The notes below the pieces were generated by a model that worked only from the letters and a program-made list of their open reading frames with translations, did not search any database and was not told the origin of the DNA. Position numbers and translations under genes: made by a program. Shown one piece after another: positions 37,501 through 48,455 of a stretch of 64,000 nucleotides of DNA. How positions within the stretch are numbered: the first letter of the stretch is position 1; each line of letters opens with the position of its first letter. The stretch is from Coffea arabica (taxonomy: Eukaryota > Streptophyta > Magnoliopsida > Gentianales > Rubiaceae): contig NC_092323.1 of assembly GCF_036785885.1 (NCBI RefSeq), positions 23,382,501 through 23,446,500 of the forward strand, written 5' to 3'.

Positions 37501-39114
37501 AAGTGCAGACGAAACCAATTTATCCCTTACATCCAACTTCAGGGTTGCCTCTCTTGGAATGCGCAATTCTACAATCTTTGTTCGATAGTTTAACTAGGCA
37601 TTATAACGGGCTAGCCAATCCATTCCTAAAATCACATTATATCCCTTAATTGCTAAACTTATCAGGTCGGCCAATAATTTTCGCTCCCCAACACAGATTT
37701 CACAGTCTCTATATATCATGTTAGCAATTAAACTTTGATCTCCAGTAGGTGTTTTAACCTTCAAATCATACGGTAATTTAACTGATTTCAATTCTATCCC
37801 AATCATGAAATTAGGGTTTACAAAAGAATGTGTTGCACCCGGGTCAATTAAAACTCTAGCTAAACGATGAAAGATTGGAATTGTACCTTCAACCACTTCA
37901 GTCACTTCAGGAATTTGTTGATAATCCAGTGCATAAACCCTAGCTGGTACTTTCGGTCGACTTCCTCCGGCACTGATCTGCTTAGAGTTTGACTTTTCTG
38001 GTCTCTGAGGGTTACCTCCTGTTTTTGGTGATTTCGGACAGTTGGCGACTTGATGTTCAGCATTACCATAAAACAAACATTTTCCCAATTTCCTCCAGCA
38101 GTCATTTTCAGAGTGGTTGGATTTACCACAGTATCCACAAATAACTTGAGGAGTCACAGTCGAACCAGTAGAAGGCGCTCCTCTAGCCTGAGCCGGTCCA
38201 TTGCGACCTCCTCTGGATAAAGTTCCTCTAGAAACTCCAGTGGTCCTTATTCCTCCCACTCCTCTTCCCATCTTGGAAGGTTGTGCACTTTTACTAGCCT
38301 GCCCAGACGTAGAGCTAGAAAAATTCCTCTTTCTATTGTGAAAGTCCCTCACTTGCAGTTTTGCACTTTCAATCCTTTGTGCCTTCTCTAAAGTCTCAGT
38401 AAAAGTAGAAATTTGGATTGCAGCCAAGCCCTCCCGAATTTTCATATTAAGCCCGTGTACAAACCTTCTAATCCTCTTCCGTTCATTGACTACTAGTTCA
38501 GGAGCGTATTTAGAAAGTTTAGTGAATTTCCCCTTACACTCTGCCACACTAAGGGCTTCTTGTTTCAACTTAATAAATTCATCATCTCTCTTTTCTTGAA
38601 TCAAGGGTGAAAGAAATTTTTCATTAAATTCCCTCGTAAAGTTCTCCCAGATCCAAGGGGTTTGAACTCTCTCCCATTTTTCTTTTATCATATCCCACCA
38701 AACACGAGCTACTCTCTCAAATTGGAAAGCGAAAAAATTCACTCGCCTATCCTCAGTGTAGTTTAGGGTGGCGAATATGTTGGTCATCCTCTCTAACCAA
38801 TTCTCTGCTATTTCAGGATCGAATTTTTCAAGAAACTTAGGCGGATTGAATTTTAAGAACCTCTTTAAAACTCTATCCTCTCCTCTTTCCTGACCCCCAG
38901 GTTGGTTAAGCGGTCCAGGACCTTATCTATCAGTTAAGCGCTCTAAAATATCAGTCATTCTATTAATGGCAGTAGCCACTTGATTACCCTCAATATTTTT
39001 CTGACTTTGGTTCGGTCCATTTGCCGATCCCTGGTCATCCCTTTGAGGTTTGACTTGTCCAACCCCTCGCTCACGATCTCGACCACGGTCTCGACCACCT
39101 ATTAGTCCTTCCAT
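34567..39114 (-). pseudogene. Element A gag-pol, one frame with nine nonsense codons
   Basis: On the minus strand one reading frame runs from 39114 to the stop at 34567-34569. In order it encodes: gag; a zinc knuckle (CGYCGKSNHSENDC); protease, with IDPGATHSFV where families have D-S/T-G; RT with [10 protein letters not shown]; RNase H with IYTDAS; integrase; and a chromodomain-like tail (LRNKQIPLVKVLWRNH). In-frame stops lie at 38923, 37594, 37186, 36718, 36001, 35917, 35683, 35356 and 34876 (lowest base of each codon). There is no frameshift. The integrase zinc-binding region (about 35683-35901) lacks the segment with its two histidines, between VPNDEEFKKEI and QFVQTCLVCQQ, as an in-frame deletion. 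It cannot make a working polyprotein. The last codons overlap the polypurine tract and the stop lies in the LTR. Confidence 0.92.
34572..34585 (-). other. Element A polypurine tract
   Basis: AAAGGGGAGAGTA on the minus strand, directly before the 3' LTR start TGTGATG. This is the expected plus-strand priming site. It is also translated, encoding part of the last residues of gag-pol. Confidence 0.85.
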
Positions 39115-39446
39115 AACTTAGGCGTGCCTAGTGCAAGAAATAAATAAATTATGCGATGCAGAGTAGAAAGCAGGAACCAATCAAGAAAATATTAAAAATA
39201 ACAATAATTTACATTCATTAGCATTTCAAGTTCATACAATTAGCAAGTCATGGGGTAGCCACAAAAATATAGTACACAGGTGCCACAAGAGTACTTTTAG
39301 TCACAGAAGGCTAAAGTAAAAGCAAGTGCTTCAAAAGTAAGCCACACAGTCATGCAAAATACAATGGCCTCAGCACTTAGCATCACCCCTGCTAATTCTA
39401 ACTGTACTAGTCAAAAGGGTCAAAAGTAAGGTCAATCAATCCAGAC

Positions 39447-40109
39447 CTAGTTTACAGTAGGACTATTAGGAGGAATCTCCTCCTCAGGATTCTCCTCCGG
39501 ATCCTCTTCCTGCTCAGGGCTCTGGACTACCTCCATCGCTTCGTCCACTAGCCTAGTAGTATCAGTCAAGATGTCGGAAGCCCGACTACGGACCTCCTCT
39601 CTCAGCCTAGTAAGTTGAGCCCTAATACTCTGGAGCTCCTCACGAACCACTGCAAATGTGGCCACCTCGCCCTCGAGTACCTCCTCTAACTCAGCAATCC
39701 TCTCACCCTGAGCGCTAACCATCTGTCTAAATTCATCCACCTCTGCCTATAAATCCCGATTAAGATCCACTAACTGACGACGCTCGTCGTCCAAAACAAG
39801 CACGAGGCAGTTCGGGTAGGCAAAGGTCACCCTACACGAATATCGGGGATATCTGTCAGATGGAAAATAGCGTACTCGAGCTCCCCCACCTAGCGCTCGG
39901 TAGAAAATAGGCATAGGAGGCACTACATGACCATTAGCATGGTAGGCAAAGGTCACCCTACACGAACATCGGGGATATCTGTCAGATGGGAAATAGAGTA
40001 CTCGAGCTCCCCCACCTAGCGCTCGGTAGAAAATAGGCCTAGGAGGCACTACAAGACCATTAGTATGGTCATTCCCGTTAGCTGCCGGAACTCCATTTCC
40101 GTTTTCCAT
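39447..40109 (-). pseudogene. Element A upstream open frame with coiled coil
   Basis: One minus-strand frame (different from gag-pol) from MENGNGVPAANGNDHTNG to ...NSPTVN, interrupted by a TAG at 39747-39749. The N-terminal half holds a 42-residue tandem duplication (VVPP(R/M)PIFYRALGGGARV...). The C-terminal half is heptad-rich (MDEFRQMVSAQGERIAELEE...), suggesting a coiled coil, with an acidic tail. It lies between the primer site and gag, separated from gag by about 330 bp of non-coding DNA. It may be the gag N-terminus or a leader protein. I do not recognise a family. Confidence 0.5.
39815..40066. repeat. 126-bp tandem duplication, in frame
   Basis: Two near-identical units with landmarks CAAAGGTCACCCTACACGAA at 39821 and 39947. 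The period of 126 bp is 42 codons, so the frame is kept. Confidence 0.85.
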
Positions 40110-40296
40110 CCCTGCAAAATAATAGCATTTTTCGGGTTAGAAATTTAATCACTACCTAGTTCGGATGTCGTTTATGCATGCCTAATCCAATCACTAGTAT
40201 GCCCCAAGTATCCCTTAAGGTATAACTTAACTATCCGGTCTCAAGTCTTAAGGGTAGAGTATCTAATATGTCTTCCATATAAATCTCTAACCTAGC

Positions 40297-40308
40297 GCTC
40301 TGATACCA
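40297..40308 (-). other. Element A primer binding site (initiator tRNA-Met)
   Basis: TGGTATCAGAGC on the minus strand, two bases inside the 5' LTR. It is the standard complement of the 3' end of plant initiator tRNA-Met used by many Ty3/gypsy elements. Confidence 0.92.
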
Positions 40309-40310
40309 AC

Positions 40311-43304
40311 TGTGACGCCCCACTTCTCCCAAAGGCGAACCAAAGGGTATCCACGGGACGCCTGCCCAACTCTCGTCAGCACTCAAGCAATTTCTAATCA
40401 AACTTATAACGGTGCTAAAAGTCGATAACCAGCAAATACACATACAAGTAGCGCGGAAGCGTTCAAGTTTAATAATTTTTAACAATCACTCAATCCTTAC
40501 ATCGGGTTTTCATAATACAACCCAAAATATACAATATCCAAAAGTCTAGATAAAAGAGTTGGAACCCTATTACATGAGTACACAAAAGAGAAATTCCTCC
40601 GAACCTCATTCCAAGCCCAAACCTGTTAAGGAAAACAAATCTACAGGGTGAGCAAAACGCTCGTGAGGCCAAGAACACGCATGCAAGCACATTGATCAAG
40701 TAACAACCCCAATTTAACAAGTAAAGCATCAATATTGCAATAAATAACAATTCGAGCGGAAAAATAAGCAGAAACAATTCAAGGATATCGGAGCTCTCAG
40801 GAGCTAATTTCTACTTGTTTTGCCAATGTCATTCGTATACCTTCCCGCAATAACACTCCGTCAACCGGGTCGGTATTTTCATTCCATAGATCACCACTTA
40901 CTTCCCTCCGTCCACCATGCATCTCCCGGGCCCGCAAGACATTTATAAGGCCATACTCCACGAGTATACCAAGCAAGACCTCTCATTAGGTCGAACTTCA
41001 TTATCTCATGACTCGCCAAGATTCCCGACCAAACCTATGCCGGCTCGAGTCCAAGGTCTGCCGATGAGTTTGAGCGTCCCCCATTTTCATTTGAGAGTCG
41101 AGGAGATTCACTCCAACGACGTATGCAACCATAGCATACCATTTCATTTCATTCAATCATTCAATCATTTCATTTCATTCGATTAAGTCATTCATTTCAA
41201 ATAAGGACGAGTGCGACAAAGTACACACTTGCCTCCATTTTCAAAATCTCCGAACAATCATAACAATTAAATTTGTATCAAGTATTCATACACTTGACAC
41301 TCACCAATATAAGCAATGAGGAAGAAATGTCCCTCGGAGCTTTAGGCGTTCACTGTGGGATCCTCTTGAAGGTTCTCGTGTGCGTCTGAGCAAATAATAA
41401 TAAACTATCATTCACAAACCTCTACTATTAAAGAAGATCGTACTATAGTACAATCTTAGAAAGTCTCGTGAAACGAGGCTAAATTATCCTAAATCGAGGC
41501 TCTCAAATGGTGTTTCAAAGTAAAAGAGAAATTTAGTTTTCATCTTGGAAATCAGATATAAAACGTTCAAGTAATATCGAAGGAATAAGGAGTACTTGAA
41601 AAACTCCATTTCCTTGAAATTCGAAAAATTTCAGTGTTGATACGATATTTTGAAAAATCATATCTCACATTCCACATGTCAAAAATTGAAAAACTTGGTA
41701 CTGTTGGAAACTTCTTCCAAGGTCCTAAAAGTTTCTAGAATACACTTTTCTAAGATTCCAAATGGATAACATTCAAAAATAAGCTCGAAGTCGCCGCTTT
41801 GGTTCATAAGGCAGATTTAAGTTGGTTTTTGGCCAACTTTGAAAATTCAGTAAAATTCACTCGATTGGAACTAGCTTTTGAAATTTGGAACACTTTTAGA
41901 GTCGCAATCCAAGTTTACAACAAAATAAGAGGAACGAGAAACGGAGTTTTGAGTACTAAGATATGGCAACTCAAAGTTACCAAAATTCCCTTGTGAAACA
42001 TGGGTTTTCCAAACTCGAGTCATGAACTTTGGTAATTTATTTGAGCCATGAAACGGCCTCGGAATAACACCATAATCAATAGTATCATATTACCATATAA
42101 GGGTTGTCCCTCTACCAAACTTCATGGAGAAATAACTTCGAAAAGGTAGTCAACCAAACAACCAAAGTTTCAAAAAATCCTAAGGCAAAACTGCCTTGAG
42201 CTTTTTATTTTTCATTCCAAACATTTGGTCAAGGAAAATCCTTCAAACACGGTTTATTTGTGTAGGAAAAGCCTAAGGAACATTCATGGTACATTTGTTA
42301 AGTGTTTTAACTCCAAGAAACTCAATTGGCAAGTCCACACCAAGTCTAGCTTCAATTCTGCCCAAAATTTAGGGTTTTCAAGAACAGGGCAGGTTTCATA
42401 TTTTGATCACAAATCACTCAATTCAACTCGGAATTAAGCATGGTTAGTGGCGTTCAAAAATACATTCATAAAAATATAATTTCACAAAGGAAATCATTTT
42501 GAAAATCAGCATACAACTAGCTCAAATTCGAGCCTCAAGTTGTAGCTTCTGAACTTCGTTCCCGAAAAATAGAGAAACAGGATAGTCATCTTTAAACTGT
42601 TGGTACGGGGTCCTCGGGTGGAATTAGGGGTTGCCTTTTATACCTTTGGAAAGCTGGGAATGTCTAGTTTCAAATGCCACTGACGACACTTGATTTCAAC
42701 ATCGGAACACAGAGTTATGGACGAAACAAGAAGGCTGTCTGAGCATTACGGGAAAATTTTTCCAGGTTTGCTAACTTTGTGAGATTTATCCATTTGACCA
42801 ACCAAACCTCAATATTTTTCGATGAAACTTTATACACCATCTACACAACATATAAACATCATATACAAGCCATTAAAACCTCAAAATTCTGCAAAAAGAT
42901 GCACAATCATAACAGGGGCAGAATTGGAAACTTTACATCTATGCATTCCTTGAAGTTTATACTAGCTATGCACCACTAATCTACCAATTTGAGCACTAAA
43001 CCAATATTAAATCCATTATCAAGCATCATATCAGCCATCAACCCAAGAGTGGGAGTTCATAGAGCCCACATTCAAAATTTTCTAACAATAACAAGCCACC
43101 AACATGGATATCTAAGCTCATAAGTGTAAATCAACTTCCATAGGCCAAGAATTTGAGAATTGATCGCCATTTACTTGTGTTGGTGAACAAGACAGAATTT
43201 TCGGCCTTCCTTACTACAAAATGAACCGTGAAAAGCTCCCCCTTTTTAGCTAGATACAATCCCCAAGTGTTCAACTAGGTGTAGTTCAATTTTAGTTTGA
43301 TTTG
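40311..43304 (-). repeat. Element A 5' LTR, first part
   Basis: Matches 30764-33862 of the 3' LTR. It is broken at GATTTG by element B. The remainder of this LTR is 55642-56347, and the ATTTG at 43300-43304 and 55637-55641 is the target duplication of B. Confidence 0.93.
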
Positions 43305-43854
43305 TGACAGGTGCCGAACCTGCACAATAATAAATACCTACTCAAGAAAATTACAAATTTTGTATATAGCGGTGAGTAGGATCGAATCCACAGGGAGCAG
43401 GTAGGAAATTATTTCTTTCCAAATCAGTAGAACAGAATTGGGGGATTTTCAATGGGAGGCACACAAATAAAATAAAATAAAACAAACAAAATTGAAAACT
43501 AACTCACAATGCACAATTCAATAAAAATAGCAATTAACAAAAGTTCTACCCAAAGGATCAACTGCTCAGGCACGGTCCAATTAAATGCTCATCGATGCAA
43601 AGATATTTCACCCATTTATCACTAGGTTGGTTATAGCCATCAATAAGCTCTGACAACCAGCTCTTCCTTACTTTTTTGACAGTCAAGGTACTGTAGACAC
43701 CAAATTTTTATCAATTTTAATATTTTCCTCGATTATTTTCTATTTGATGAGTCATTTATTTTCATGTGTATTTTTCTTATATTTGCAGGTTTATTTTAGC
43801 AAAAGAAAAACAAAAAAAAAATCAAAAATAAAAAATAGAAAATAAAAAAAAGGG

Positions 43855-43899
43855 CATCATGATGTCTAGTCATCATGATGTCTCTAGTCATCATGATCC
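43855..43899. repeat. Short ATCATGATG tandem repeat in LTR C
   Basis: Three tandem ATCATGATGTCTAGTC-like units near the left end of LTR C. Further in, the block CTCATTTGCTCCCTCTCTCA is repeated at 44092 and 44374. Both are features of the long U3 region. Confidence 0.7.
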
Positions 43900-45857
43900 C
43901 ATCTTTTGACCGAGGAGCAACGGATGGAAATTGAAGAAAAGGCTCCAAAATTGCGTGAGGAGTCCCTGGAGCTCCAACGGACAGAAAGAAAAATGCTCTC
44001 CCGAGCTCTTCTCAGAAGCTCTGAACAGACGAAGGAAAAAACTGCAGAGAGGTCCTCGGGAGCTCAGGGGACCGAAAAAAAAAAAACACCCCTCATTTGC
44101 TCCCTCTCTCAGGCCTCGGTGCAGAAGGAAAATTTGCAGAGAGGCCCCTGATTCACTCTCGCATCTCTCCCTCTCTCGGACGAAGGCTACGGACAGAAAA
44201 CAGAGAGGGAAAGAAATTTTTGCAGAAGAGATCCCTAGCTCAATTTCTCTCGGTAGAGCAACGGACAAAAGAGAGAAGAAAAGAAAACTCTCTCGGGGAC
44301 TGACTCTCAGAGGTCCTTTGGCCGCAAAGAAAGCAAAAGAAGCAGAAGAAGAAAAATTGCCATAGACCTCCCTCATTTGCTCCCTCTCTCAGGCCTCGGG
44401 TGCAGAAGGGAAGAAAAATCTTTCGGCTCTCTCTCAGATTCTCTCCCTCATTTTTAGCAAATAAAATACTCACTCTCAGATTTTCTCTTGGACAGGGCAA
44501 AGCCAATAAAAATTATTGGAGCTTGTAATTTCATCAAATTTTGTCAAGAGACTACAATTTTCATTGAGGTATTTATTCTTCTTTCATCTTTTTTCAATTT
44601 TTTCCTTTCCTTAATTTATTAAATTAAATACATGATTTGATGTTTGTTTGTCCCTTGGCTTCGTTTGTTGTTGTTACTGATATTGTTGAATTTTTGGGGA
44701 ATCCATGAATAAACACTAAAAAAAAATGATTTCTGTGAATGCATGTTAATTGCTTGTGAAAATGCAAAAAATAGCAAAAAATGAATTTTGGGGACTGTTT
44801 TGCTTTATTTTAGTTTTTTATGTTGTTTTCTTGCCGGATTAAATCATAGTTGTATTACAGAAGTTGTAAGGAGTATTGTAATATATTTTTTATGATTTTT
44901 GGTGAAAGATTTGGGTGTTTTAAAAAATAAAAACTGGACTGTATTTTGACATTTTGGCCACTTTCAGATCATCTTTTGTAAAAACAAACTCCGAAAATAG
45001 AACCTACGCGAAAAATCGAGTGGGGAGGTGTATTTTGAGGATTTTTGGTGACCGGAGAGGTCACCGGCGGCGGCGGTCCGGTGGCGGCGGCGTTACCGGC
45101 GGCCACTATGGCTGCCAGCTGAAGCTTCTTCGGTTGGCCGAAGAAGAAGGAAAGGAAACGTATGGGGAAGAAAAGAGAAAGAAAAGAAAGAAAAGAAAAG
45201 AAAGAAAAGGAAAGTGGGTTGGGTTATTTGTTTTAGTGGGCTTGCGTTTGTTTTTAGTTGGATTTTGACTTGGGTTTTGGTTCTTTTTTTTTGGGTTTTA
45301 CGGATGGGCTTGGGAGTTGAAACCCATGTATTTCAGCTGGGTTTGAGTGATAAAATGACGGGGTGGCCTGTGTGTTTGGTCTTGGATTTTCGGCTGGGCT
45401 TAGGTAACATTTGGCCCAAAGAAATAAAAATAATGGCCCAGTGGCCTTTTTCTTGCCCAAATCAGAAACCGAAAGTTATACTTTAGCCCCTGATCTCTGG
45501 AGTAGTTTCATTACGGCCCAGAACATTTTAAATCTCTTTCACTTAGGTCCTTAAATTAATTGCACTTTGGTCCTTGAATTTTATCTTTCATTAATTTTGA
45601 CCCCTAAACTTTGGAAAAATATAATTTTGTCCCCTAAAAGTTTTCAATTTTTGCAATTCAGTCCTTAGCAAATTTTGGCTCTCTTTATTATGATTGTTTC
45701 TTTTTTAACTAATTATGTTACTTTTGAACATGTTCAACTTGTAATTTTAGATGTTTTAAATTTCTTTATGTTTGACATATTAGTGTGAATTTAGTACTTT
45801 TATTATTATTATTATTTTCAATTAAAGTGGTGCCATAATTCTTTTGTTCATTGTGAG

Positions 45858-45867
45858 TATAAATAGG
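45858..45867 (+). promoter_or_regulatory. TATA box of solo LTR C
   Basis: TATAAATAGG about 2.2 kb into the LTR. It sets plus-strand orientation for C, opposite to A and B, and would place transcription start some 30 bases downstream. Confidence 0.55.
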
Positions 45868-48441
45868 ACAATTTGACTCCATTTAGTCACCACTTCAAAC
45901 GGGAGGTACCCCTATTTTTATTATTTCAATGTCAATTACGTGCTCTTATGTGCTTCTATGTGTTCCTATGTGTTTATGTATTTTTATATGCTTTATTTAT
46001 TTGATTCAAATATTCATTCAAATTTTCTTATATACGTTTTAGTTAATTTTTATAATGATTCGAGAGGTATTTAAATACCTCAAAAATGTAATAGATAGGA
46101 TAATTAGATTTGTTTTATTATATTTTTCCCTCCTAGATTGTAGTCAGGCGCTCCCCGATGTAATAGATAAGTTGTGTTTATGTGGCTTATGTGTTATGTG
46201 TTTTATCCGCTTTTCTTAGGACTTTGGCATATAGATATTATGCTTACGTGTTATGTGTTACGTGCTCTTATGTGTTTATTTGTTTTAATTTATGCTTTAT
46301 TTGCTTCACTATATATTGTTAATGCATAACGTCACCACACTAGTCCAACGCTAGTTGTGGCTTCTCCCTCCGCTTACTTGCTAGTCCAACGCTAGTAAGT
46401 ATTTTTAGAAATGGGTTAGTCCAACGCTATACCCTTAGATTGTTCATGCATTAGATTCATCTTTTGTGTGATATCCATTACATTTTCAGGTATATTTTAT
46501 TTTTTAGAATTTTCTCATTTGCATGATATTTTCTATTATATTATCCCCTACCCTCTACCCTCTATATGTGTTAATCAAATCATTTAGAATTGCACTTCAT
46601 TTAAGAAATTGTGAAATAAGTTAGTTCATTTGCTTGTTCATATTAGGAGAATTATTTTTGAACATGGATATGGGTGATTATAACTCTTTAGTTTAAATAC
46701 CCCATTAATCCTTGTATAAGAAAATCATGTCACGAGTTTTTGTCTCCCGTACCCATTATACTGCATTTCCTTTTTCTTTGATCACTTATATCTATGTATA
46801 TAATTTAATTTCTTTTCTTTACTTTCAATTTCATCATTTGCATACTCTTGACCCCTTCAAGGAATTATTTTGGTCTTCGCAAATCAATGCGATTGATATC
46901 AATTAAACCCTTGAATGGATATTTTGTCTCATTCGATATTTTATTTTAGATTTGCATCCATATAGAAAATATCCAAATGTGATAAATTTAAGGGTTAGAT
47001 TAGAAAAATTTTGACTAAATCTCGCAACTAGCTTAGACTAGGTTGAAAGGGTGCCTTAGGTTTGAGTTGATTGAACCTTTGCCTTCCTTTTCTTCAACCG
47101 TGACTCCCGAACTCATTTTCTCTGTTTCAAAGACCTGGAGTTGTCAAAAAGGGTTTTATTTTATTTCTATTCAAAAAAAAAACATTTTTTTTGGTGACTT
47201 GGTACACCCAAATTCAATACCAAGTGGCGACTCCTATTTTTTCTTAAAAACCCTTTTTAGACTATTTTTTGGACCCAAACTGTCGCATTTTTTAAAAGTC
47301 CCATTAGGTCCTTTTTCATTTATTATTAATAAATCACATCTTTTTATAAACACCTTTCTTCTCTTTTCTTTTTCCATCGCGAAAAATGGGGCGCGACAGG
47401 TACGACCATTGACTGCTTCTCTAACCAGATAACAACCCTAGGTACGACCGTAGGAATTTAATTACCCAATTGCATTAAAGCTAGAAGAACCCAACCCTAA
47501 CCAATAAACACGCTAAGAAGGTTTATTTAAATTAGATCTTGCGTTTCCCCATCATAAAGCCAATTATGGTGGTTACCACGGGGCGCTAACTAAATGAACA
47601 ATTACGGATTCTATTTAATTAATGTGGCAGTAGGCTATTAAATTAAATCAAATACCCGGCCGTTGATATTCAATTAATCAAATACCCATGAACAATTAAT
47701 TCAGGAAACGCACGAATAGCAATTAATTGGAGGAAATAATGAAGATTCGGTTAGATCTCACAGATATTATGGACCGCGCCTTCGCGTCAACCTTTGGGTA
47801 GAGGAGGAAATTAGCCGCTCCTCATCGTGTCAATCCCGCGTGATTTAGTTGAGTACATTCAATTGATTTCCGAAGAATTGGAAAAACACAAGAGGAATCT
47901 CACGGAATTTAGAAGAGTCAAAAGCAAACAGTGAAAAAGGGTTTCCGTTGTACAGAGCCCAGATGCAATCCGCAGAAATATTCAATGCCTGGCCGCTAGC
48001 CGCAGGCGAAACAAAAGTAAAAGAAAGAAACAGGAGAAAGTGTCTGACCCTCACTTTCTTTTGGGAAAAGTAAAACTAAAACTAAGAAAAAGATCATCTC
48101 AATCTTGCTTTGTCCTTTTCTTTTTATAGCCGCCGTCCAAGAAGAGTCAAAGAAGGAAACGTCTGGTGCAAAGCCTAGTGTTGTCTCCAGAGTTCTGATC
48201 CCACGCTCCGGGTTCACGTGGACCACGGTCCGTCTTTCGGTTTCGTCCACCTTCCAAGGCGTGGCCACGCCTTGGAACGGTAAGTCTTCTGGAAATTCAC
48301 CCCGCGAGATCATTTTTAATGCCGATCACCTATAATTCATACCAATGTGAAATATGAGTTAGACCTCAGTACTTAGCACAGTAAATATCTGAAGTTAGGC
48401 CGAAATAACACTGCAAAATGTGCCAAATAACTGTTCTATCA

Positions 48442-48455
48442 AATCCCCCCACACC
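48442..48455 (-). other. Element B polypurine tract
   Basis: On the minus strand GGTGTGGGGGGATT abuts the LTR start TGATAGAACAG. Similar GGTGTGGGGGG blocks preceded by a CATTGAGGACAATGT-like motif recur at about 49785-49820 and 50345-50380. All three resemble the end of Athila-type interiors. Confidence 0.75.

Larger units (their letters stand above)
43692..47398 (+). mobile_element. Element C: solo LTR (3707 bp)
   Basis: Starts TGTAGACACCAAATTTTTAT and ends GGGGCGCGACA. It is flanked by the exact 5-bp duplication GGTAC (43687-43691 and 47399-47403), and the other LTR of B is uninterrupted here. There is no primer site, polypurine tract or retroviral coding region inside, so it is a solo LTR left by recombination between two LTRs. 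Long LTRs with these ends resemble Tat/Ogre-type elements. Open frames at 43891-44506 come from purine-rich low-complexity DNA and are not genes. Confidence 0.85.
43305..48441 (-). repeat. Element B 3' LTR, split by solo LTR C
   Basis: Equivalent to 54212-55636 with the 3707-bp insertion C plus its 5-bp duplication inside. Net length is 1425 bp, the same as the other copy, and the sequences are almost identical. This implies a fairly recent insertion or duplication. Confidence 0.92.

Noticed and set aside
43891..44506. Several overlapping open frames on both strands, up to 161 codons
   Set aside because: They lie in purine-rich, internally repeated LTR DNA of element C, with no domains and frames open in many phases.
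47845..48335. Open frames of 69-105 codons that recur at 55040-55530
   Set aside because: They are the two LTR copies of element B, so the repetition is not evidence of coding.
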